A stretch of DNA of 64,000 bases from Paracoccaceae bacterium (GTDB lineage: Bacteria; Pseudomonadota; Alphaproteobacteria; Rhodobacterales; Rhodobacteraceae), in the NCBI GenBank assembly GCA_027492585.1, contig JAPUEK010000051.1:1-64000 (forward strand), given 5' to 3'. The notes beneath the pieces were generated by a model that saw only the letters and a list, made by a program, of their open reading frames with translations, was not told where the DNA came from and did no database searches. Each line of letters opens with the position of its first letter. Position 1 is the first letter of the stretch. Shown one piece after another: positions 1-10,400 of this stretch. The position numbers were made by a program, and so were the translations under genes.

Positions 1-87
1 CGATCCCATCCCGAACTCGGCCGTTAAGTGCCGTCGCGCCAATGGTACTGCGTCTCAAGACGTGGGAGAGTAGGTCACCGCCAAACC
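1..87 (+). rRNA. rrf: 5S ribosomal RNA, 3' part
   Basis: The window opens inside a 5S rRNA. The conserved stretch CCCATCCCGAACTCGG and the closing GGGAGAGTAGGTCACCGCC are both readable. The 5' end lies outside the window. It is followed about 70 bases later by tRNA-fMet, the usual tail of an rRNA operon in Rhodobacterales. The exact 3' end is set by eye. Confidence 0.93.
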
Positions 88-158
88 TAGAAAGAAGCAA
101 CCTCTCTAAACGATCCAATACTCCAGTGCGCCAAATCCAATACACGCGCACAAACCGT

Positions 159-235
<77 letters not shown>

Positions 236-249
236 GTTCAAATATGAAA

Positions 250-284
250 AACCCCGCCAAACCAACAGGTTGGCGGGGTTTTGT
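250..284 (+). terminator. rho-independent terminator of the rRNA/tRNA operon
   Basis: An 11-base perfect inverted repeat (AACCCCGCCAA at 250-260, TTGGCGGGGTT at 270-280) with a 9-base loop is followed by a T-rich stretch. It lies 15 bases after tRNA-fMet and would end the rRNA operon transcript. Confidence 0.9.
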
Positions 285-328
285 TTTGCCTGCTCCACAC
301 CCGCATCAACAAAATCAACGACTTGCAT

Positions 329-365
329 CCGCAGGTTCAAATCAGGTGTCCTGAACCTGCAACCA
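329..365 (+). repeat. partial tRNA T-arm duplication forming a hairpin
   Basis: The 15 bases CCGCAGGTTCAAATC (329-343) are identical to the T-arm region of the nearby tRNA-fMet (206-220), and this segment again ends in GCAACCA. In this copy GCAGGTTCA (331-339) pairs perfectly with TGAACCTGC (352-360). It looks like the trace of an earlier recombination at the tRNA. The rest of 285-639, before ietA, shows no convincing gene. Confidence 0.5.
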
Positions 366-639
366 GATGCGGAGCGTACCGGTGCGTGGAAGAGAGTATG
401 GCGGAGGGCAGCATAGCGCGCTAGCGTAGTCGGCGGCCCCACGCTGCCGATGATCTGAGGCCTGCCGCCCCCGCGAGATTGCTGCCAGAAGCCCCGGTGT
501 GGTTTTTTTCAAGCCGAGTAAGGGGGTGAGCTCGTGGCGTTCGATGATGTGGCTTCCACTGAGGCTGGGCGGAAGGATCATACGTCAGGTCTTTGGAGCG
601 CGTCTGCGTGCCAGCAGCGATTGAAAGCTTCCTAAATCG

Positions 640-1698
640 GTGCGACTAGACTACGATTCTCAGAAAACGATGATCGGTTGGGGCAACGCGGTGTCAAATG
701 CGAAGCAGATACTGGCGATGCTGAGAAGCCAGGCAGAGGGCGATGAGGAGCAGTTTTTCTCCATCGCGCTGCAGGTTGCTGCCGGAGAAGCACGCCAGGG
801 CCACAGGGCCACCGCCGAAGAGATCCGTTCCGCGGTGGATGCTGCGCGCGCACAGCGTGGTGCCCGATCTTCGGTTCCGATCTCCTTCTCTCGCCCGCGT
901 GGCGATCTCGACAGCCTGCTTGACCTTCGGGAACCAGGCATCCGTCTCGCGGATGTCATACTCAGCAGTGACATCAAGGGGCATCTCGACGCGGTGGTAC
1001 TTCAGCAGCGGCGCCGCGACTGGCTTCGTGAGCACGGTAAAACCCCCAGCCGTCGGCTGCTCTTCGCTGGGCCTCCAGGCTCGGGCAAGACCATGACGGC
1101 AGAGGCCCTGGCGGGCGAGTTGCGGTTGCCACTGTTTGTGATCCGCCTCGAAAGCCTGATCACGCGCTTCATGGGCGAGACGGCCGCCAAACTTCGGCTC
1201 GTTTTCGACGAGGCTCATCGGCGCAGAGGCGTCTATCTGTTCGATGAGTTCGATGCGGTTGGCAGTAACCGTCTGGCGACGAATGATGTGGCCGAGATGC
1301 GTCGCGTTTTGAATAGCTTCCTCCAATTCATGGAAGAACCATCGGCAACGGACAGCGCCCTTGTCGCTGCCACCAATCACCCGTCTCTGCTGGACCGGGC
1401 TTTGCTCCGCCGTTTCGATGAAGTGTTGCGGTTCGAAATGCCGTCGTCCGAAGAGGTGCGGGCAATCATCAAGGCGCATCTGGCTCCTATGAAATACCCA
1501 AAGCTCACCTGGAAGACGATCGAGGCTGCGGCGGATGGATTGAGCCAGGCGGAAATCGTTCACGCGGCGGAAGAGGCGGTAAAGGAAGCCATCCTTGCCG
1601 AAAGAGGGCAGGTTGCTACGGCCGATCTGACACGCCAGCTCAACAAGAGACAGAGCATGAAAACCGTGTTCGCCGAGGAACAAGAGCGCCTTGGCTGA
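640..1698 (+). CDS. ietA: IetA-like AAA+ ATPase
   Basis: A 352-residue AAA+ ATPase. After an N-terminal helical region, Walker A is GPPGSGKT near residues 144-151, Walker B is YLFDEFD near 201-207, a sensor-like ATNHP follows near 245, and LLRRFD supplies arginine-finger residues. The next gene is a subtilisin-like protease overlapping it by 8 bases; this ATPase/subtilase pairing is the one described as IetAS, first linked to plasmid incompatibility in Agrobacterium and later reported as an antiphage system (Gao_Iet). The ATPase presumably regulates or feeds the protease. The start is uncertain: a GTG at 640 opens the frame, an ATG at 670 is the alternative, and neither has a strong ribosome binding site. 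Confidence 0.8.
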   Translation: MRLDYDSQKTMIGWGNAVSNAKQILAMLRSQAEGDEEQFFSIALQVAAGEARQGHRATAEEIRSAVDAARAQRGARSSVPISFSRPRGDLDSLLDLREPGIRLADVILSSDIKGHLDAVVLQQRRRDWLREHGKTPSRRLLFAGPPGSGKTMTAEALAGELRLPLFVIRLESLITRFMGETAAKLRLVFDEAHRRRGVYLFDEFDAVGSNRLATNDVAEMRRVLNSFLQFMEEPSATDSALVAATNHPSLLDRALLRRFDEVLRFEMPSSEEVRAIIKAHLAPMKYPKLTWKTIEAAADGLSQAEIVHAAEEAVKEAILAERGQVATADLTRQLNKRQSMKTVFAEEQERLG

Positions 1699-4189
1699 GT
1701 ATGAGTACCGTCATATCGATCTGAGCGGTCTGGGAGTTGTCCGCGATTATAAATCCCCCGGCAGTAATGCGCGCCAGAGAACGCTTCAGCGTATCCGCGA
1801 AGAGCATGGCCGCCGGGTGGTTGGGGAGCTTGATGCCGCCTTTCAGTTTGCGGACCGGCGAAGAGACGCTCTTGATCTCCCCGACGGCACACCGCCCCCT
1901 GATGGGGTATATCTTGAGGTTGAGCTTGCGCCGGGAGCGGGGCCGACGACTCTCGAACGCAAGCGCGAGGGGACCCGACAGGGAGCCGTTACTGTCGCCG
2001 CCAACGGTATTCGTCGCATCGCGCTTTTCGTGCCCGATGATACGCGCGATGTCTTCGACGCGGTCTTCCGTGACTATGCGTTTGGTGAGGTCGAAGGGGA
2101 CAGTATCCCGAAGAAATCCCGCGTCGAGCCTGTCGAGCATATCCGAACCGCCCGCCTCCAGACCTTCTGGCGGGATGACCTGGCAGCATTGCCAGACGAT
2201 CCCCAGTCTGAAATGTGGTGGGCGCTCTGGTGTTTCACAGATCGGGTCGACCGGGTTGACGAACTGGCGCGGCGCCTCGGGCTGAGCGTTGGAGGAAACG
2301 ACACGCGGTTGCGCTTCCCGGAAGTGATCGTTCTCCCGGTCCATGGCCGGCGTGCGGCCATCGAACTGCTGCTGTTTTCTACCGGAGGAATTGCCGAGAT
2401 CCGGCGCGCGACCGATACGCCTGCCGTATTCACCGACGAGCTTGCCGGAATGGCGAATGATTTCGTCGAAGATCTCGCCGAGCGTGTCACCTGGCCGGGC
2501 AGGGATGTGCCGGCCGTTTGCCTGCTCGACACCGGGGTCAATCGTGGGCACGCCCTGATCGAGCCGGCACTTGATCGCAGCGATCTCTACGCCGTGGTTG
2601 CAGACTGGGGCGTCGATGATCACAGCGACATCGGCCATGGCTCCGGAATGGCCGGCCTGGCTCTGCATGGCGACCTGACGGCGCCTCTGGGGGATGCTTC
2701 GCGGCCGATCCTGTCTCACCGACTGGAATCCGTGAAAATTCTGCCGCCGGACGGTTTTGAGCCGAATGACCCATTTTCCTACGGCGCAATTACCACTTCG
2801 GCGGCTTCATTGCCGGAAATCTCGGCACCTGAGCGCCCAAGAGTTTTCTGTGCGGCAATTACGAACGAGAACCGTTCCGGAGCGGAACCGACAGGCTGGA
2901 GTGCGGCACTGGACCAGATCTCCTCCGGCGCGGATGCCATTGACGAAGGGCCTGACCATCTCCGACGTCTGTTTGTGCAGGCGCTCGGGAATATCGGAGA
3001 CAGTTCCAGGGCGGATGAAATCTCCGATGCCGATGCCTTTCCGGGTGAGGATCCGGCGCAGGCATGGAATGTGCTTACCGTCGGTGGCACCACGCTGAAA
3101 TCCGACATTTCGGAACGTGGCTATCGGGACTGGTCCGGTTGGTCGCCTCCGGGGGGCCGCAGCCCTTACAGTCGGACAACGACGCTCTGGCGGTCAAGCC
3201 AATCCCCAATCAAGCCTGAGGTGGTGTTTGAGGCCGGGAACCGCGCGCTCAGCAGGTCCGGGTTCGAAGCCCTCTCCGGCCTGCCGTCTCTTTCTCTGCT
3301 GACGACATCCAAGGCCGCAGGCCGCGAGCCGGTTGTACCTTTCTGGGCAACGAGTGCGGCGACCGCACAGGCGGGGAGGATGGCCGCAAGGATAATGGCC
3401 GAGCGATCCGATTTCTGGCCCGAAACCGTCAGGGCCCTTATGGTGCATAGTGCGAGGTGGACGCCGCATATGCTCGCCGAATTCGGAGGCGCCGCCGGCA
3501 AGACGGAGAAGAAGGCCCTTGCGAGAAAGTATGGCTACGGAGCGCCCGATCTCCGGCGGGCGATTGCTTCGGCACGTGATGACCTCGCTCTGGTCGCTCA
3601 GCGGCATATTCAACCCTTCCGGCTGGAAGGAGGTAGTGTTCGATTTGGCGACGCCCATGTCTACCGCCTGCCCTGGCCGCGTGAGCTTCTCGAAAATCTC
3701 GGCGACGAGCGTGTCCGGCTCAAAGTGACATTGTCGTATTTCATTGAGCCGAATCCCAGCTTTGCAAGCGCGATCGATCCCGCACGATACCAGTCATTTG
3801 GCCTTCGTTTCGACCTGAAGCGTGCGCGTGAGACGGAAAGGAATTTCCTGCGTTGGGTCAACAAGGATGACCGTGCTGATGGTGATCCAAGACCAGTGAA
3901 TGAAGACAATGACGGCTGGTTCTTTGGGCCGAAATCGGTGTCTGCCGGCTCAATCCATGTGGACATCTGGGAGGGTAGCGCTGTCGAGCTCGCGGCGCGG
4001 GACCTCCTCTATGTGTATCCGATTTCAGGCTGGTGGCGCGAACGCAAAGCCCTCGGACGAGCCGAGAGCAAGACGCGCTACGCACTGGTTGTTGGCATCG
4101 AGACGCCGGATGTCGACGTTGACCTGATCACACCAATCGCCACAGAGATTGAAAATCTGATAGCTGCTGGCGTAACCATTGAGACCTAG
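1691..4189 (+). CDS. ietS: IetS-like subtilisin-family serine protease
   Basis: An 832-residue subtilase (S8 family). The catalytic Asp lies in LLDTGVNRGH (about residue 280), the His in IGHGSGMAGL (about 316) and the Ser in WATSAATAQ (about 555). The usual GTSxA motif reads ATSAA here, but the Ser is kept. A long N-terminal region precedes the protease and about 270 residues follow it. There is no signal peptide, so it should act in the cytoplasm. Translation probably starts at a TTG overlapping the end of the ATPase gene by 8 bases, which implies coupling; no in-frame ATG lies near. The pair is expected to act as an immunity module, with the protease as effector; its target is unknown. Confidence 0.8.
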   Translation: MAEYEYRHIDLSGLGVVRDYKSPGSNARQRTLQRIREEHGRRVVGELDAAFQFADRRRDALDLPDGTPPPDGVYLEVELAPGAGPTTLERKREGTRQGAVTVAANGIRRIALFVPDDTRDVFDAVFRDYAFGEVEGDSIPKKSRVEPVEHIRTARLQTFWRDDLAALPDDPQSEMWWALWCFTDRVDRVDELARRLGLSVGGNDTRLRFPEVIVLPVHGRRAAIELLLFSTGGIAEIRRATDTPAVFTDELAGMANDFVEDLAERVTWPGRDVPAVCLLDTGVNRGHALIEPALDRSDLYAVVADWGVDDHSDIGHGSGMAGLALHGDLTAPLGDASRPILSHRLESVKILPPDGFEPNDPFSYGAITTSAASLPEISAPERPRVFCAAITNENRSGAEPTGWSAALDQISSGADAIDEGPDHLRRLFVQALGNIGDSSRADEISDADAFPGEDPAQAWNVLTVGGTTLKSDISERGYRDWSGWSPPGGRSPYSRTTTLWRSSQSPIKPEVVFEAGNRALSRSGFEALSGLPSLSLLTTSKAAGREPVVPFWATSAATAQAGRMAARIMAERSDFWPETVRALMVHSARWTPHMLAEFGGAAGKTEKKALARKYGYGAPDLRRAIASARDDLALVAQRHIQPFRLEGGSVRFGDAHVYRLPWPRELLENLGDERVRLKVTLSYFIEPNPSFASAIDPARYQSFGLRFDLKRARETERNFLRWVNKDDRADGDPRPVNEDNDGWFFGPKSVSAGSIHVDIWEGSAVELAARDLLYVYPISGWWRERKALGRAESKTRYALVVGIETPDVDVDLITPIATEIENLIAAGVTIET

Positions 4190-4305
4190 CATGAATGCCC
4201 TGAGATTTAGTGCCGATTTATATGATGGTAGGGCCGTTGATCCAAGAAGAAGATCGCACCATCAAAATCCGGGAGCAAACAACTAGGCAGTACTTTCTTA
4301 ATCAA

Positions 4306-4311
4306 TATAAT
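4306..4311 (+). promoter_or_regulatory. possible -10 box upstream of the SF2 helicase gene
   Basis: A perfect TATAAT sits 27 bases before the helicase start, inside an AT-rich gap of about 150 bases after ietS. No good -35 box is seen 17 bases upstream. It suggests the helicase genes have their own promoter rather than relying on the ietAS transcript. Confidence 0.4.
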
Positions 4312-4337
4312 CTAGCCTAATGATCCGGGGGGGATTG

Positions 4338-7268
4338 ATGTCATACTTTATTGATAATAGCCTTGCGCTGAATCTGGTAGGCGCCCCCAATACAGGTTTT
4401 CGCCCGGGGCAGTTGGGCGCATTGCATTCGTCCTTGGCGCATTTCTCGGTTTACGACGAACCGGCGATCCTTTCCTTGCCCACTGGCTACGGAAAGACGG
4501 CATTACTCATGGCCTTGCCTTTCTTGCTGCGGTCAGTGCGGGTACTGGTCGTCGAGCCTTCCGACGCTCTGCGGCGGCAGACCACCGCCCATTTCAAAGA
4601 GCTGTCCGTCTTGCGGTGGCTCCGGGTTATCGACGACGCCACACCTAACCCCAAGGTTCACGGTCAGAAGGGTGTGCCTGCAGGTGCTGACGAGTGGTCC
4701 AAGCTTGCGGAACAGGACATAGTGATCTCCACGCCTCAGAGCCTATCACCGGTCGTCGCGCCGCCGGCAATGCCGGATCTGTTCGACCTCATCATTTTTG
4801 ACGAAGCGCATCATGCGCCCGCAGAAACGTGGGCGACCTTCCTTGAGCACTACCCGGACGCAAAGTTCGTCTTCCTGACCGCCACACCGTTCCGGCGCGA
4901 TCGAAAGGCGATCCCGGGCAGAATGGCTTACTACTACCCGGTATCGAAGGCTGCCAAGGAGTCGGCATTCGGGCGGGTGACGTTCACACAGGCACCAGTG
5001 CGGAATGAGAACGATGACGAGGAGATAGATCGCTCGGTTGCCCAAACTGCGGTCGCGCGCCTACGTACCGACCAAGAAAATGGATTTGACCATCGCATTT
5101 TTGCCCGAGCTGCGACGATCGCTTCAGCGCGGAAGTTAGTCGAGATCTATGCCGATTTCGGCGCTCGCGTGAGGAGCATCGACAGCCACGCCTCCAAGCG
5201 CGCCCAAGACGCTGCGGAGGCAGAGCTACTCGCAGGTGAGATCGATGGTGTGGTCTGCGTTGACATGTTCGGCGAGGGCTACGACTTTCCCAAGTTGAAG
5301 ATCGCAGCTCTTCACGCACCCCATCGTTCCTTGGTGCCTACACTGCAGTTCATCGGTCGCTTCGCACGGACGAACGATGCTGCGACCGGCGATGCCACTC
5401 TGGTCGCACCACTTTCGCGTCTCAAGGAGGCGTCGCTGAAGCTGTTCAAGGAAGGGATCGACGTCTCCGACTTGATCGATGAAGTCGCTCGGGCGCAGAT
5501 CGCGGATGCGGAAGCGGATCGGGAGGTCCTAGACCTGCTCAAGATCAGAAAGCAGGCAGACTCGGACTACGATTCCGTGACACCGCTCCTTTTGGAACTT
5601 TACGCGCACGCGCAGATTTTCGAATGCCACGCGCAACCGGACTTCTCGCGGTTTGGCGATACCATAGCTCGTAATCTAAGGGTTGCGAAGCAATGGTCAT
5701 CGGAGGACGGGCGTATTTCGCTTCTCCTCACAGTTGATACCTCACCGCCGAGCTGGGCGACATCTGATGTACTGGTCAACGTGCGCCATGATGCATTCCT
5801 CTTGGCCTACAACGATGCCTCTCATCTGTGCTTCATTGGTTCGACCCGCCGAACAGCGCGTATCTATCAAGATCTTATCCAGACCGCGCTGCCCGATCAG
5901 CACAGGCCCATTAGCTATGAGCAAACGCGCCGTGCGTTGAGCGGGCTTAATAGTCTCAAATTCTACAATGTCGGTTTGAGAAATACGGCGGTCAATTCTC
6001 AGGCCGAGTCCTACCGGGTGATGACCGGTCCCGCTGCGGAGCGCGCGATAACGAGCGGCGACGCCCGAGCCTATTCCCAAGGGCACTTCTTCGGTAGCGG
6101 TGTCGGCGATGGCGACATCCGTGAGACGATCGGTGCCAGCAGCAGCTCGCGCATCTGGTCCAATCAGCGCCTGACCGTCGCAGAGTACATAGAGTGGATT
6201 ACCGAGCTCAATGGCAGACTTGGTGGTGGAGGTGGGATTTCAGTCTCGCAACTAGATATTATTCAGCACGCCCGCACCCTTCGAGAGCTTCCCGAGCGGA
6301 TCATCGCCGCTGGCTGGCATAAACAGACCTACCGGCTTACACCAAGGATCCGATGGAGAAATCAAGCGGGAGAGCCGTGGTTCTATGGTAACATAACAGA
6401 TCTCGATCTGACCAATTGGCAAGTGAACGGTACGCGTTCCGCTATAACCTTTGATATCGTCTCCGATACTTTCAACGAGAGCTTTCGCTTCCGTATTGAT
6501 GGTGGTGCGCTGTTCACAAAAATTGGCGCGAAGGATGTCGAGATCCATACTGGCTATGACGAATGGTCGGAATTGGCGTCGTGGCTGTCCGAGCACCCGC
6601 CGGTTTTCTATGCGGCTGACAAGTCTTCCTTCGTCGGCGTGAACTTGATCGTCGCTGCAACGGCTGTCGTAAACCAGCTGCGCGACGACGACGCAGACGC
6701 TCTTGACTGGGACGGTTGCAAGATCGATTTGGAGTTTGGACCAGATCAACCAGACGGAAGGTTGAGCGTCCATCGATGGCTTGAGCGATATCTGATGGCC
6801 GTGCCGAACACCGTTGCGCTGGTCTATGACCACCGAAGTGGCGAGGCGGCAGATTATATCGCCGTGGTGCGAATTCCGGATGGCACCGTCGCGGTCAGGC
6901 TGTATCACTGCAAAGGCGCTGGTGGTGCCCCGTCGGGCGGACGCGTCAACGACGTCTACGAAGTCTCAGGGCAGATGCTGAAATCCATCTCCTATTGCGA
7001 TGCTGCGGTGTTGGTCCAGCATATTGGGCATCGTATGAATCCAGGACGCCACCGCAATCCTTCTCAGTTTGCGATGGGTGACTTCCAGACTTTGAAGCAG
7101 ACGTTGGAGGAAGCACCGCCAACAGGACTGATCTTCGAAGTTTTCGGTGTTCAGCCGGGAATATCTAAAGGTGCGGTTGACGCGCATCTCGCCGATCTGA
7201 TGGTCTACGGGTTGGATTATGCGCAGCGGGGTGGTGCCTCACGAGCTCAGTGGCTCGTCAGCGCCTAA
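4338..7268 (+). CDS. SF2 DEAH-box helicase with possible C-terminal nuclease-like domain
   Basis: A 976-residue superfamily 2 helicase. Motif I is PTGYGKT (about 47-53), motif II FDEAHH (about 153-158), motif III LTATPF (about 179-184), and motifs V-VI lie in GEGYDFPKL and QFIGRFART (about 315-343). Beyond the helicase core are roughly 600 residues, ending with a segment where DYIAVV, LYHCKG and RVNDVYEVSGQ are spaced like a degenerate PD-(D/E)XK nuclease; that domain call is a guess. The ATG at 4338 is preferred over one at 4320 because GGGGGG stands just before it. The next gene, also a helicase, begins 220 bases later on the same strand. Placement between ietAS and DRT1 suggests defence, but I cannot match it to a named system. 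Confidence 0.7.
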   Translation: MSYFIDNSLALNLVGAPNTGFRPGQLGALHSSLAHFSVYDEPAILSLPTGYGKTALLMALPFLLRSVRVLVVEPSDALRRQTTAHFKELSVLRWLRVIDDATPNPKVHGQKGVPAGADEWSKLAEQDIVISTPQSLSPVVAPPAMPDLFDLIIFDEAHHAPAETWATFLEHYPDAKFVFLTATPFRRDRKAIPGRMAYYYPVSKAAKESAFGRVTFTQAPVRNENDDEEIDRSVAQTAVARLRTDQENGFDHRIFARAATIASARKLVEIYADFGARVRSIDSHASKRAQDAAEAELLAGEIDGVVCVDMFGEGYDFPKLKIAALHAPHRSLVPTLQFIGRFARTNDAATGDATLVAPLSRLKEASLKLFKEGIDVSDLIDEVARAQIADAEADREVLDLLKIRKQADSDYDSVTPLLLELYAHAQIFECHAQPDFSRFGDTIARNLRVAKQWSSEDGRISLLLTVDTSPPSWATSDVLVNVRHDAFLLAYNDASHLCFIGSTRRTARIYQDLIQTALPDQHRPISYEQTRRALSGLNSLKFYNVGLRNTAVNSQAESYRVMTGPAAERAITSGDARAYSQGHFFGSGVGDGDIRETIGASSSSRIWSNQRLTVAEYIEWITELNGRLGGGGGISVSQLDIIQHARTLRELPERIIAAGWHKQTYRLTPRIRWRNQAGEPWFYGNITDLDLTNWQVNGTRSAITFDIVSDTFNESFRFRIDGGALFTKIGAKDVEIHTGYDEWSELASWLSEHPPVFYAADKSSFVGVNLIVAATAVVNQLRDDDADALDWDGCKIDLEFGPDQPDGRLSVHRWLERYLMAVPNTVALVYDHRSGEAADYIAVVRIPDGTVAVRLYHCKGAGGAPSGGRVNDVYEVSGQMLKSISYCDAAVLVQHIGHRMNPGRHRNPSQFAMGDFQTLKQTLEEAPPTGLIFEVFGVQPGISKGAVDAHLADLMVYGLDYAQRGGASRAQWLVSA

Positions 7269-7322
7269 CAAGGGGATGCCTTTTGATAACCACAAGCCTC
7301 TTTAGCCAGAGGAACCTGTTGG

Positions 7323-7421
7323 ATGGGAGTGGCTCTCCAGCACAAATACACGAACTATGAAGAGCTTTGCCGGCACGAGGTCGAGGGCATCGACTATTCT
7401 GGTGCGGCCAAGCCAATATAG
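7323..7421 (+). pseudogene. short ORF resembling the N-terminus of a YjqB/poly-gamma-glutamate hydrolase family protein
   Basis: A 32-codon frame between the two helicase genes reads HKYTNYEELCRHEVEGIDY, much like the start of poly-gamma-glutamate hydrolase (YjqB, DUF867) proteins, then stops at TAG. No continuation of that family follows. It is best read as a leftover gene fragment trapped inside the island, though a small real gene cannot be excluded. Confidence 0.35.
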
Positions 7422-7487
7422 GGTAGCTTGATCGCCATAGGGTGTGTTTGTTGAGATTGAAGTGGACTATAGCGCCGGGAAGATATC

Positions 7488-10400
7488 ATGACCGTACATT
7501 TGACTGCGCGCCTGGCCTGGCATGATGACGGTTGGAACGGCCGCGTTTGCGAACGGCCGGACTGCAACACCTATTGTGTCGGCGGGCACTCCTATCCTGG
7601 AGACGTGGTTGCACGGGAGCGTGACCTGGAAAAGGAAATGTCGCAGGCAGGCAAGCCTCTGACCAAGCTCTGTGGCGCGGACCTGCCGCCCTGTATTTAC
7701 AGCATCAACGCATTCGGACCGGATCCCATTCGGGGTTACTCCAATCCGCCGGATTTTTTCCGGGGCGGCGCACTGCGTACAGAGTGGGACATTCCTGAGG
7801 CCACGGCCTGCGTCTGGCCCTATGAGGCCATGTATGGTGACGACGTCTATGATGAGACGGGCCGCCTCGACAATGACCGCCGCTCGGCCAATGCCGAGGC
7901 GTTCTTTGCCGAGATCGAGGACAACAAGAGCCTCATCTTCTACTATGCGAACTACTCCAACCCATTCTCCGAGGAGGAGAGTCCCCGCTACGCGCTTATT
8001 GGCGTTTCGCGCGTCAAGAAGGTCGGAGACCGCCTGATCTACGATGACGCGAACGAGTATATCCGCGCACGATATGCCGGGGGCATGATCTGGGCGCGCA
8101 ATGTCAGTTCGCACTACCCGAATGAAGGCCTGCGGCTGCCTTACCACCGCTACCGCGATGATCCTGAAATGCTGGCGCGTATAGCCATCTTTCCCGAGAA
8201 CCCGCGCACGTGCAAATACGGTGCCCGCCATCTGACCAACGATGATGCGATCGGGTTGCTTGAGCAGTTTCTGAGTGCCGTCCATGAGCTCAAGGCCATC
8301 GGTGATGAGAGCGAAGACTGGGCCGAACGCGAGCGGTGGCTGCTCGGTTGCATCGCAGAACTTTGGAGCAAGCGCGGCCTTTATCCCGGCCTGCTGAATG
8401 TGATGCGCTTTCTGGGGGCCGACGCTGCCACCGCCCCGGCGCGCACGCTCATGGAAAAAGGCCAATCCAAGGAAGCCTATAGGCTATTCTTCGATGCCGT
8501 CGACAACGGCGCTGATGCGTCCAGCTTCGGGCTGTTCGGAAAACCCCTCCAACGGCTTTCAAGGCAATGGCGGCTCAAGCCCGATAGCGCCCGCTCGTTA
8601 CTGCGCGATGTACTGCCGCGTCTTGATCTGAACCTTGAACAGATAGAGCGTATTGTCAGCGAAGAAACGTCGGTGCGGGAGGCGCATGGATTGCCCGTCG
8701 TGGTCATCGACCCCGTCGACAACCCTTACCTGCTTTCGGAGGGCTATGTCGGTGACAGCACTGATGACACGATCCCTTGGGGCACGATTGACCGGGGCGT
8801 ACTGCCGTCCCCCGACCTTGGCGGCGAGCCTCTTGCCGAAATGGAGTTCGACGATGTCCGGCGGCTGCGGGCACTTTGCGTCGAGCACTTGCGGCGCGAG
8901 CCGAACCAGACATTTCGCGCTGCCGACGCCGTCCTTGCCGAGGTCAACGCACGTCTCGCCAAGCTGCCTGAGTGGAAAGGGGCTACCTTTACGGAGCGCT
9001 ACTTCGAGGTGGATCGCGATGTGCTCGAAGAATCGCTCGTCCTGCGGAGCGAGGGAGACCGCCTGTGGCTCTATCTTGCCGAGGTTTACGATGACGAGCG
9101 GGTAATCGAAGAGGCACTAACCAAACTCTCCGGCCGTGCCGATATTGCTCTCGCGCGCCCTTTTGATTCTGACAACTGGCGCGCAGAAATCCGTGACGCA
9201 AAGAGTCCGCTCGTGACAAAGGCTAAGGCGGAGTACGAGGCTGCGGTTGACGCGCAGGCCGACGCCTGCGCCGAAATCTTCCGGAGGCCCTTGTCAGTGG
9301 TCACAGGCGCGGCCGGTACGGGCAAGACGTCGGTGATTTGCGCCGTCATCCGCGCCGTACGGCAGACTGAAGGTGACGGCGCACCGATTACCGTGCTGGC
9401 GCCGACCGGCAAGGCCTCCGATCGTGTGCGTGCCAAAATGCACGAACGCGAGATCGAGCGCGTTGCCACGTCGACCGTCCATTCTTTCTTGGCGAAGGGC
9501 GGCTGGCTCAACAACAACCTCACCCTCAAGCGGTCCGGCGGCAAGCGCGCTGGAAGCGGTACAATTGTCGTTGATGAAGCGTCGATGCTGGACCTAGTTG
9601 TGATGGCGAGCCTTATGCGCGCTATCGACTGGCGGCAGGTACGACGCCTCATTCTTGTCGGTGACCCCAACCAGCTCCCGCCGATCGGGAGGGGGCGCGT
9701 GTTTGCTGACACAATTCGGTGGCTGAGCGAACATAACGCTTCAAGCATCGCCAGCCTCCACCACAACCTCCGCCAGCTCGAAAATACCGTCGAGGGGAAA
9801 GGAACGGCCATCATGCGGCTTGCCGATCTGTTCATTGGTGCGAATGCGCGTGATGACGGCCAGTCGACTTCCTGTGCGGCCGAGGAGTTGCTGACGAAGG
9901 TGCACAAAGGCGGCGACGTCGATGCCGACCTGCGCGTGGTCTACTGGGACGATCCGGTCGCACTTTCGGATACACTTATCCGCGCCATCGAAAAGGAAAT
10001 GGAAGATCATACCGGCGTGGCGCTCGACCCGGCCAAACCGTTTGATATCTGGCGAAAAGCCTTTGAATGGAAGCCGGAGAAGTACCAGGTCCTGACACCG
10101 CATCGCGGCGAGTTGCACGGTGTTGAGGCCTTGAACGAAGCTATTCAGGACAGGGTCGCGGACGAGGTTATGAGCCGCTACGGTTTGCTGGACGGCGTCA
10201 CGCTCTACGACAAGGTCATTCAGTACCGTAACAGGCCGCAGTCGGACCCGGTCTGGGCCTACAACTTTCAGACCCGCAAGCCCGAGCGTGTCGAAGTGTT
10301 TAACGGCGAGATCGGCTTTGTTCAAAAGCACAACTTCGACAAGAAGTTTTCGCCCCGGCTGAAACGCTTCCAGGTCAAGTTTGAAAGAAAGGACCACCTT

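Noticed and set aside
342-581. A short minus-strand frame in the gap before ietA
   Set aside because: There is no ribosome binding site or family motif, and it overlaps the tRNA-like hairpin.
694-1683. A 329-codon minus-strand frame opposite ietA
   Set aside because: It lies antisense to a full AAA ATPase with Walker motifs and has no recognisable domain of its own.
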